In this document: positions 1-6,465 of the stretch, piece after piece
Position numbering within the stretch: position 1 is the first letter of the stretch
How the letters are laid out: every line of letters begins with the position of its first letter
NCBI GenBank assembly: GCA_016929135.1
Contig: JAFGJK010000069.1
Span: 1-54,850, forward strand
DNA from: Spirochaetota bacterium
GTDB taxonomy: Bacteria; Spirochaetota; UBA4802; UBA5550
Direction of reading: 5' to 3'
DNA: 54,850 nucleotides
The notes under the pieces: model-generated
Databases searched by the model: none
What the model saw: the letters and a program-made list of their open reading frames with translations, nothing else
What the model was told of the DNA's origin: nothing
Made by a program: the position numbers and the translations under genes

Positions 1-43
1 ATCTATATATATTCTTAATATCCACTTATCCAGGAGAAATCCC

Positions 44-262
44 ATGGAAAAAGAGACAAAAAACGAGCGGTTCAAACGCGTCGCCGAGAAGCGGGTACAG
101 AACATCATCGACGGCATACAGGGGCTGTCGGGACTCTCAAATAGGAAGGTCTATGAATGGGAAGATGCCCAGATGGAAAAGATCTGGAACGCCATCGAGA
201 AGGAGATTGAATACTGCAAGGCGAGCTTCAAGGATCCCGAAGCACGGTCCTTCAGGCTCTGA
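44..262 (+). CDS. Small hypothetical protein (72 aa)
   Basis: A 72-residue, highly charged, probably helical soluble protein with no signal peptide, membrane segment or motif that I recognise. The start is supported by an AGGAG-type ribosome binding site seven bases upstream of the ATG. It ends nine bases before the ABC-class ATPase, so the two are almost certainly co-transcribed and may work together, but that is inference from spacing only. No function is assigned. Real-gene status rests on the ribosome binding site and the tight spacing; the overlapping minus-strand frame is a shadow. Confidence 0.7.
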   Translation: MEKETKNERFKRVAEKRVQNIIDGIQGLSGLSNRKVYEWEDAQMEKIWNAIEKEIEYCKASFKDPEARSFRL

Positions 263-270
263 GAGGTACA

Positions 271-1983
271 ATGAACACGATAGAGGTTCTCAGGAGAAGG
301 ATCGAATCGATCAACGAACGGGACTACGGGGCGTACCAGTCGCTCAAGGGTGATTACCGCTTTCCGGCCTTCACGCTCTTCATCGACCAGATACCAAAGG
401 ACCCCTATGCCCCGCCGCATACCGGGGTGTATCGTGTGCAGCTGCAAAACGCCTTCACCGGCCAGTTCGAATGCATATTCAACTCGAAGACGGGGGAGAT
501 CGCCTTTCGTGATTTTCTGGCCCGGAATTTCCACCGTGCCGCGGCATCGCTGTCGAAGGGGAGGCGCGGTACCGGGAACAGCGGCCTCATCACCATCGAA
601 AGGCCGGGGCAGGTTATTCTGGAAAGGAATTCCGTCATCGTCACCAGGGGGACCATCGAGATACGGTTCTTCATGGGCCTGCCGGCCAACGGCAGGAGGA
701 TCAATTCCCCGCTGTGCACCACCATGATGCTCCAGGAGCTGCCCCGGATGATCGAAACAGCACTGCTTCCCGAGAACGTGGACACCGGCGCGCTGGAGGC
801 GCACATAGAGACATCGGAAGACGCCGAACACATCAGGAGCATGCTGGGCCCGCTTAACCTGGTGGCCTTCATCGCCGATGGCTCGATCCTGCCCCGGAAA
901 AGCGGCACCAGCGACGAGCCGCTGGACAGGGCCGAGGCAACACCCTTCATCTCACCGGAGACACTCTCGGTGGCGGTGGAGCTGCCCCACGCGGGAAGGA
1001 TCACCGGCATGGGGATCCCCAGGGGAATCACGCTCATCGTGGGCGGCGGGTATCACGGCAAATCCACACTGCTGAACGCCATCGAGATGGGCATCTACAA
1101 TCACGTCCCGGGGGACGGAAGGGAGCGCTGCGTATCGGATCAGGGCACGGCGAAGATCCGGGCCTACAGCGGCAGGTATATCGAGAAGGTGGACATCTCA
1201 ATGTTCATCGGCAATCTTCCCCTGCAGAAGGACACGGTCCGTTTCTCCACGGAAAACGCCAGCGGAAGCACCTCCCAGGCCGGGAGCATCGTCGAGGCGA
1301 TCGAGGCGGGTGCCGGCGCGCTGCTGATGGACGAGGACACCTGCGCGACGAACTTCATGATCCGCGACCGGAAGATGCAGCTGCTCGTGAACAAGGACGA
1401 CGAGCCGATCACGACCTTCATCGACAGGGTCCGGGGCCTCTTCACCTCCCGGGGGATCTCCACCATTCTCGTCCTGGGAGGGATCGGCGATTATTTCGAG
1501 GTATCGGACATCGTCATCCAGATGAGGGAGTACCGGCCGGTGGACGTGACGGGTGCCGCGCGGGAGATAACCGGCTCCTCCGCAGAAAAGCGGGTCTCCG
1601 AAGGGAGGGCGCATGACATAGGCATACAGGACAGGGTCCCGGCCCCGGGATGCGTCAATCCCCACAACGAATACAACAAGAGAAGCGTGTATGCCACCGA
1701 GATCAACAGGATACATTTCGGGAGAACCGCCATCGACCTCACCGATGTGGAGCAGCTGATCGAGCTGTCGCAGGTGAAGGCCATCGCCGAGGCGATACAG
1801 CACATCGGCAAATCAATGGACGGGAAAAAGTCGCTGCGGGAGCTCGTGGACCGGCTGATGTCCGAAATCGGCACAGGGGGCCTTGATGTCCTGAGCAGCA
1901 GGGCCGGCGGGCATTTTTCAATGTTCAGGGGGATCGACCTGGCCTGCGCCCTCAACCGTATGCGGGATCTCAAAATCCACTGA
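271..1983 (+). CDS. ABC-class P-loop ATPase (COG3044-like)
   Basis: A 570-residue cytoplasmic protein matching the 'predicted ATPase of the ABC class' family. The P-loop GGGYHGKSTL lies at about residues 258-267, with Lys264 as the Walker A lysine. A Walker B-like LLMDED segment follows at about 351-356, then a 'CATNFMIRD' stretch typical of this family. It has no transmembrane helices and no transporter partner nearby, so it is not a standard transporter subunit. The N-terminal 240 residues are a family-specific domain. The biological role of the family is not established to my knowledge; length and motif order suggest an intact enzyme. It follows the 72-aa gene by nine bases and is followed by about 250 bp without a gene. 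Confidence 0.85.
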   Translation: MNTIEVLRRRIESINERDYGAYQSLKGDYRFPAFTLFIDQIPKDPYAPPHTGVYRVQLQNAFTGQFECIFNSKTGEIAFRDFLARNFHRAAASLSKGRRGTGNSGLITIERPGQVILERNSVIVTRGTIEIRFFMGLPANGRRINSPLCTTMMLQELPRMIETALLPENVDTGALEAHIETSEDAEHIRSMLGPLNLVAFIADGSILPRKSGTSDEPLDRAEATPFISPETLSVAVELPHAGRITGMGIPRGITLIVGGGYHGKSTLLNAIEMGIYNHVPGDGRERCVSDQGTAKIRAYSGRYIEKVDISMFIGNLPLQKDTVRFSTENASGSTSQAGSIVEAIEAGAGALLMDEDTCATNFMIRDRKMQLLVNKDDEPITTFIDRVRGLFTSRGISTILVLGGIGDYFEVSDIVIQMREYRPVDVTGAAREITGSSAEKRVSEGRAHDIGIQDRVPAPGCVNPHNEYNKRSVYATEINRIHFGRTAIDLTDVEQLIELSQVKAIAEAIQHIGKSMDGKKSLRELVDRLMSEIGTGGLDVLSSRAGGHFSMFRGIDLACALNRMRDLKIH

Positions 1984-2179
1984 TATGCCGGAGCGGCAGT
2001 GTGGCCCCGACCTCGGAGTGGGCTACAGGGGCTGCAGGCCAGGACACAGGGTATAATGCCCCGTGCTCCCGCCCCTCCCATCGGGCCGCGACAGCCGGCG
2101 GCCGACGCAAAGTCTCGCGTGACTCCCCCTTACGGTTGCTCCCTCCGGTCCATGGATACCAGAAATACGAAATAAAGCG

Positions 2180-2215
2180 TTGACAATATATCGTATTATC
2201 CAAATATTACAATAT
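2180..2215 (+). promoter_or_regulatory. Promoter with ArsR-type operator, copy 1
   Basis: TTGACA at 2180-2185 is a consensus -35 box. It runs directly into an imperfect inverted repeat at 2188-2215: 13-base arms separated by two bases, with 10 of 13 positions pairing (ATATCGTATTATC, CA, AATATTACAATAT). ArsR/SmtB repressors typically bind such 12-2-12 repeats. It lies 22 bp before the arsR start, consistent with autorepression. A second copy precedes the next gene. Confidence 0.7.
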
Positions 2216-2237
2216 AAAGTGCACGGGAAAGATCATC

Positions 2238-2498
2238 GTGGATTTCAACGAAACAGGCGCGATACTGAAGGCACTGGGGCATCCCCATCGCCTTGAGATC
2301 GTCCACAACCTCATGACGAACGAATGCAACGTCAACGACATGGTGCGGCGGCTCGGCATACCGCAGTCCACCGTCTCACAGCACCTGAGGATCCTCATGG
2401 ACCGCGGCATCATCAGTCCCCGGAAAGAGGGGGTCGTCACCTGCTACCGGATCGTCGACGAGCGCGTGAAGAGGCTTATTGAGATGCTGAAGGGGTGA
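2238..2498 (+). CDS. ArsR/SmtB-family transcriptional repressor
   Basis: An 86-residue winged-helix repressor. The recognition helix segment IPQSTVSQHLRIL (residues 41-53) and the following wing, RKEGVVTCYRI, are diagnostic of ArsR/SmtB proteins. The start is GTG at 2238. It has no CxC-type metal site in the recognition helix. It has exactly two cysteines, Cys30 just before helix 3 and Cys69 in the wing. Thiol-sensing members such as BigR and SqrR also use a cysteine pair, although the second position here does not obviously match theirs. It sits between two copies of the same inverted repeat and directly before a CoA-disulfide reductase/rhodanese fusion, so sensing of persulfide or polysulfide is a reasonable inference. 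Confidence 0.88.
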   Translation: MDFNETGAILKALGHPHRLEIVHNLMTNECNVNDMVRRLGIPQSTVSQHLRILMDRGIISPRKEGVVTCYRIVDERVKRLIEMLKG

Positions 2499-2502
2499 TT
2501 TT

Positions 2503-2539
2503 TTGTCTATTATATCGTATTATCTGGATATTGCGATAT
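2503..2539 (+). promoter_or_regulatory. Promoter with ArsR-type operator, copy 2
   Basis: An inverted repeat at 2512-2539 with 13-base arms, a TG spacer and 11 of 13 positions pairing (ATATCGTATTATC / GATATTGCGATAT). The left arm is identical to that of the copy before arsR. A weak -35-like TTGTCT lies at 2503-2508. It is placed between arsR and the CoA-disulfide reductase gene, so the downstream gene probably has its own ArsR-controlled promoter. Confidence 0.65.
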
Positions 2540-2632
2540 AACTGATGCATCGGTCCCCCTTCGGCCTCATGTAATAACAACCCAGCGGACCCGCGGTATC
2601 AGTGACGCGGGTATCATTAAACGGAGGAAGAT

Positions 2633-4333
2633 ATGAGTGATAAAAAAAGGATTATCGTGATCGGCGGCTCCGCCGCGGGACCAAAGGCGGCGGCGAAGGC
2701 CAGGCGCCTCGATGAAGACGCCGAGATCATCATTCTACAGAAGGACCCGGACCTCTCCATGGCCTCCTGCGGCTACCCCTATTACGTCGGGGGATTCTTC
2801 GACGATCGTAACATGCTGCTCTGCACCCCCACCGGCGTGACGCGGGACCCGAAATTCTATCTCAACGCGAAGGGGATCGTCGCCAAAACGGATACGGAGG
2901 TGACCGCCATCGACAGGAAGAAGAAGACGGTGACCTGCAAAAACCTGAAGGAGGGTTCGGATGAGGTGATGCCCTACGATCGCCTCGTCATCGCCACCGG
3001 CTCGGTTCCCAGAATCCCCAATGTCCCGGGGGCCCACCTGCAGGGGATCACCACCCTGCAGTCCATGAAGGACGCCGATTTCCTGAGAAAGGTTCGGGAC
3101 GACAAATTGATCAAAAAGGCGGTGGTGATCGGCGGGGGACTCATCGGCATTGAGACCTGCGAGGCCCTTGAGCTTGCCGGCATCGAGATCACCATCATCG
3201 AGCTGCTCCCGCAGCTGCTGACCTTTCTGGACTGGGAGATGGCGAAGCTCGTGGAGAACCACGTGAAATCGAAAAACGCCAACGTCATCACCGATAACGG
3301 CCTCGCGGAATTCCTGGGAGAAAACGGGAAACTCACCGGCGTGAAGCTCCAGAACGGCACCGAGCTCCCCTGCGAGCTGGCGGTTGTAGCCATCGGGGTC
3401 GTCCCCAACGTGAAGCTCGCCAGGGAGGCGGGCATCGAGATCGGCGACACCGGAGGCATCCGCGTCAACGAGTTCATGCAGACCTCGGACCCCGACATCT
3501 ACGCCGCGGGAGACTGCGTGGAGTGCACCAACCTGATCACGGGGAAGAAGGTGCTGGCCCCCTACGGTGACCTGGCCAACCTGCAGGGCCGCGTGGCCGG
3601 CGAGAACGCATCGGCCGGAAATGCCGCCACCTTCCCCGGGACGATCCAGACCGGCATCTGCAAGGTATTCGACTACGGGGCCGGCTCAACGGGTCTCTCG
3701 GAACACGCCGCGAGAAAGTTCGGCTATGACAACATCGAGACCGTCATCAACGCCAGTCCCGACAAGCCCGGCTTCATGGAGGGGAAGCTCCTGGTGACGA
3801 AGCTGGTGGTTGATAAGGGCTCCGGGAAAATCCTTGGCGCGCAGTGCATCGGGCCCGGCGACGTGAGCAAGCAGGTTGCCCAGTGGGCCATGGCCATCAA
3901 GGGGGGAATGACGGTGGAGGACATGATCAACGCCGACCTCCCCTACGCGCCCCCCTTCTCGCTGGCCATCGATCACTGCATTGCCACGGCCCACATCATG
4001 CAGAACAAGCTCAAGGGGCGGATGAAGGGAATCTCCGCGAAAGAGGTGAAGCTGAAAGCTGACGGGAAAGAGAAGGTCTTTCTCCTGGATACGCGCGGGC
4101 CGGACGAATACGAGGAGATGCGCCTGGGCGTCGGCGAGACGCTGATACCCCTGGGGGCCCTGAGGAAAAGGATGAAGGAGATTCCGGAGGAGAAGAACGC
4201 CGAAATCATCTGCTTCTGCAAGATCTCGCTGCGGGGATACGAGGCCGCGCGGGTCCTGGAGGGGCACGGCTGGAAAAACGTGAAGGTCCTTGAGGGTGGC
4301 ATCATGGCCTGGCCCTACACCAGGGAGAAATAG
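2633..4333 (+). CDS. CoA-disulfide reductase / rhodanese fusion (CoADR-RHD type)
   Basis: A 566-residue FAD- and NAD(P)H-dependent flavoprotein with a C-terminal rhodanese domain. The N-terminal FAD motif (VIGGSAAGPKAA) and the active-site segment SMASCGYPYYVGG, with Cys46 as redox cysteine, place it in the CoA-disulfide/polysulfide reductase family. A second Rossmann motif (VVIGGGLIGIE) follows, and the second FAD contact is YAAGDCVE. The rhodanese part occupies about residues 475-566 and keeps the active cysteine, Cys529, in CKISLRGY. Family members of this architecture reduce CoA-persulfide, polysulfide or CoA disulfide. A clear ribosome binding site (GGAGGAAG) precedes the ATG. Control by the upstream ArsR protein is likely from the shared operator. 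The exact substrate cannot be read from sequence. Confidence 0.88.
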   Translation: MSDKKRIIVIGGSAAGPKAAAKARRLDEDAEIIILQKDPDLSMASCGYPYYVGGFFDDRNMLLCTPTGVTRDPKFYLNAKGIVAKTDTEVTAIDRKKKTVTCKNLKEGSDEVMPYDRLVIATGSVPRIPNVPGAHLQGITTLQSMKDADFLRKVRDDKLIKKAVVIGGGLIGIETCEALELAGIEITIIELLPQLLTFLDWEMAKLVENHVKSKNANVITDNGLAEFLGENGKLTGVKLQNGTELPCELAVVAIGVVPNVKLAREAGIEIGDTGGIRVNEFMQTSDPDIYAAGDCVECTNLITGKKVLAPYGDLANLQGRVAGENASAGNAATFPGTIQTGICKVFDYGAGSTGLSEHAARKFGYDNIETVINASPDKPGFMEGKLLVTKLVVDKGSGKILGAQCIGPGDVSKQVAQWAMAIKGGMTVEDMINADLPYAPPFSLAIDHCIATAHIMQNKLKGRMKGISAKEVKLKADGKEKVFLLDTRGPDEYEEMRLGVGETLIPLGALRKRMKEIPEEKNAEIICFCKISLRGYEAARVLEGHGWKNVKVLEGGIMAWPYTREK

Positions 4334-4340
4334 CGGCACA

Positions 4341-4384
4341 GCAATCCGCGCCCGATCCCTTCAAAGGGATCGGGCGCGGATTGC
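4341..4384 (+). terminator. Perfect 20-bp inverted repeat after CoADR gene
   Basis: The arms 4341-4360 and 4365-4384 pair perfectly over 20 bp around a TCAA loop, starting seven bases after the reductase stop. No T-run follows, so it is terminator-like by position but not a classic intrinsic terminator; it could instead protect the 3' end of the transcript. Confidence 0.6.
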
Positions 4385-4525
4385 ATCCCCCCGATCCGCC
4401 GTCCATGCACCTCCCCCCTTCGGCGCCACTGTGGTATCGCCGTGATACTGAAGAGAAAAATCCATGATTTCCATCGGCACGACAGTATACTGTCTGTTAT
4501 ACTAGTATTGTACGGGGGAACCGCC

Positions 4526-5599
4526 ATGAAGAACCTCACCGCAATCATCGCCCTGGCGGCGGTACTGCTGGTCATACCCATTACTGCCCGTTCCGAGTGG
4601 GACATGACGTCAACGGCACTCTGGCCGGACCGCGCCGCAGCAATAGAGAAGAGCGGCATCACGGGATTCGGGATCCTGTACCGATTCCCCGGCCAGTGGA
4701 GCGGTCCGGTGTCCTCGGATACACCGGCAGGCAACTTCCCCGTATGGTACGTCGATTTCCGGCCGGTATCCCCCGCCCAGATATCGCAGTATTCGTCGGT
4801 GGACCCCACCATGTGCAACTACGTATCCATTTTCATCGTGCGGCACGAAGGGCGATTGCGGGTGGCCATGCGAACCGACGCGGCCTTCCGCGGCAAGGGA
4901 TGCATCACCTACGAGGTGATGCAGGAGGCGGACGAGGGGAAGGGATACTACAAGTTTTCCGATTTCCAGTCCGGTGACCGCCGCGCCTACACGGTCTTCC
5001 GGTTCCACGGCGACGACCAGTTCGAGATGCAGGTCTACACCAACAAGTTCAACAAGCTGAAGGAGCCGTCCCTTCATTCCCGATGGAACGCCCGCCGGGC
5101 CCTGCTGGAATCCGCCGCCGAGGCCATCAGGCACTTCAACTATCCCCGGCCGGTCATGGTGAAGGACTTTACCAATGCCTTCGGCAACGCCCACGAGAGC
5201 ATATTCTTCGAGGTGGGCAAGGACCCCTACCCCTGTGCGCAGGACCCCTATGTGGGCTCCGCCACGTTTCATATCACCGTCGGCGGTACGCTGAAGCAGT
5301 CATCCACGGACGAGCTCTTCCTGATGCTCACCACCAGGCCTATATTCGAGGGGACCAGGTATTTTCCGGAGCGTTTGAAGTATATCTCTAAATTTGTCTA
5401 CCTGCCGGCCGTGACCAGGAATTACACCTTGGGCCACCTGCATCCCGGCACCTATTATCTCAATTCCTACAACGACGTGAACCGGGACAGGAAGCACAGG
5501 CGGGGCGATTACCTCTCCTCAAAAATTGACCGCAGGATCACCGTACCGGGGGGAAAGCGCATCGATGTGGATACCCTTATCGATTTCGTGATCCCCTGA
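4526..5599 (+). CDS. Secreted hypothetical protein
   Basis: The protein is 357 residues from the ATG at 4526, chosen because it has a purine-rich ribosome binding site (ACGGGGGAA) and begins with a clear signal peptide (MKNLTAIIALAAVLLVIPITA, cleavage likely after ITA). An upstream in-frame ATG at 4442 would hide the signal peptide. The mature part is rich in aromatic and charged residues and mixed beta/alpha in character. It has no lipobox, repeats or recognisable catalytic motif. Periplasmic location is inferred. I do not recognise the family. It is followed by the promoter region of the TetR-glycyl radical enzyme operon and does not appear to belong to it. Confidence 0.75.
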   Translation: MKNLTAIIALAAVLLVIPITARSEWDMTSTALWPDRAAAIEKSGITGFGILYRFPGQWSGPVSSDTPAGNFPVWYVDFRPVSPAQISQYSSVDPTMCNYVSIFIVRHEGRLRVAMRTDAAFRGKGCITYEVMQEADEGKGYYKFSDFQSGDRRAYTVFRFHGDDQFEMQVYTNKFNKLKEPSLHSRWNARRALLESAAEAIRHFNYPRPVMVKDFTNAFGNAHESIFFEVGKDPYPCAQDPYVGSATFHITVGGTLKQSSTDELFLMLTTRPIFEGTRYFPERLKYISKFVYLPAVTRNYTLGHLHPGTYYLNSYNDVNRDRKHRRGDYLSSKIDRRITVPGGKRIDVDTLIDFVIP

Positions 5600-5712
5600 G
5601 GGGGGGCACCATCTCCATGCCCCCCGGGAGGGGACGGTACGGGAGATCCCTGTCTGACACGCACATACCCGCTCACCCACGACACAAAGCATTTTGCTAT
5701 ACAATTAATCAC

Positions 5713-5752
5713 TTGACATAAAACATTAACACTGTTACATTAACACTGTTAA
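5713..5752 (+). promoter_or_regulatory. Promoter with twin TetR-type operators
   Basis: TTGACA at 5713-5718, a 17-base spacer and TACATT at 5736-5741 form a plausible sigma-70 promoter. Two copies of TTAACACTGTTA, each containing the palindrome TAACA-C-TGTTA, lie at 5726-5737 and 5740-5751, with starts 14 bp apart. They overlap the spacer, the -10 box and the predicted start point. This is the expected arrangement for TetR repression of the operon that begins at 5778. Confidence 0.7.
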
Positions 5753-5777
5753 TAAAAACTTCCCAAAGGGTTCCCGT

Positions 5778-6416
5778 ATGCCCAAGGTTCCCCGAACGGT
5801 CGAAGAGATAAACAATGTCAAGGAGCGCATCCTCGACACGGCCCTCCGCCTCATCATCGAGGAGGGGTTTCCGCGCCTCAGCATGCGGAAGATCGCCTCT
5901 CGCCTCGGCATCACCGCCACCACCATCTACAACTACTTCGCCAGCAAGGACGAGCTCTACTTCATGATCCGGATACACGGCTTCGAGCTCCTCTACTCCT
6001 CCTTCGAAGAGGCCTACGAAGAGAATGGGGAGCCCCGTGAGAGGCTCCGGGCGATGATCGGTCGCTACGTCAGGTTCGGCATCGACTACCCGGACTACTA
6101 CGACGTCATGTTCCTGAACCGCACCGTGCCGAAGTACCTGGAATGCGTGGGGACGCCCCTGGAGCCGGTGGCGTCGCGAGACCTGGAGATGGGGCTCAAG
6201 ACCCTGTCCGTCGCCGTCCGCGTGCTGAAGGAGCTCAACGAGGGGGACCGGGAATTCGACGACGACGAGGGCAGGTTTCGCGCCATACAGCTCTGGTGCG
6301 ACATGAACGGCATCATCGCCCTCCGGAACAGCAGGCTCCTCAACGAAGTGGAGACGGACATGGAGGGCCTGATCGGCCGGCTCACCGACGAGGTCTGGGA
6401 AAGATTCAGGGAATGA
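5778..6416 (+). CDS. TetR/AcrR-family transcriptional regulator
   Basis: A 212-residue regulator. Residues 11-57 form the TetR DNA-binding domain: the helix pair ERILDTALRLIIEEGFPRLS and then MRKIASRLGITATTIYNYFASKDELYF, which is close to the family consensus. The remaining 150 residues are a helical ligand-binding and dimerisation domain without recognisable ligand signature. Twin palindromes in its own promoter suggest autoregulation. It lies 49 bp before the glycyl radical enzyme gene in the same direction, so it probably controls that operon in response to the pathway substrate or product. TetR proteins often sense hydrophobic ligands, which would fit the SCP2 domain of the next protein, but this is inference. 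Confidence 0.9.
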   Translation: MPKVPRTVEEINNVKERILDTALRLIIEEGFPRLSMRKIASRLGITATTIYNYFASKDELYFMIRIHGFELLYSSFEEAYEENGEPRERLRAMIGRYVRFGIDYPDYYDVMFLNRTVPKYLECVGTPLEPVASRDLEMGLKTLSVAVRVLKELNEGDREFDDDEGRFRAIQLWCDMNGIIALRNSRLLNEVETDMEGLIGRLTDEVWERFRE

Positions 6417-6465
6417 ACCGCCGCTGGCGGCAACGCAACAGAGTCAATTTCATGGGAGGTACCCT

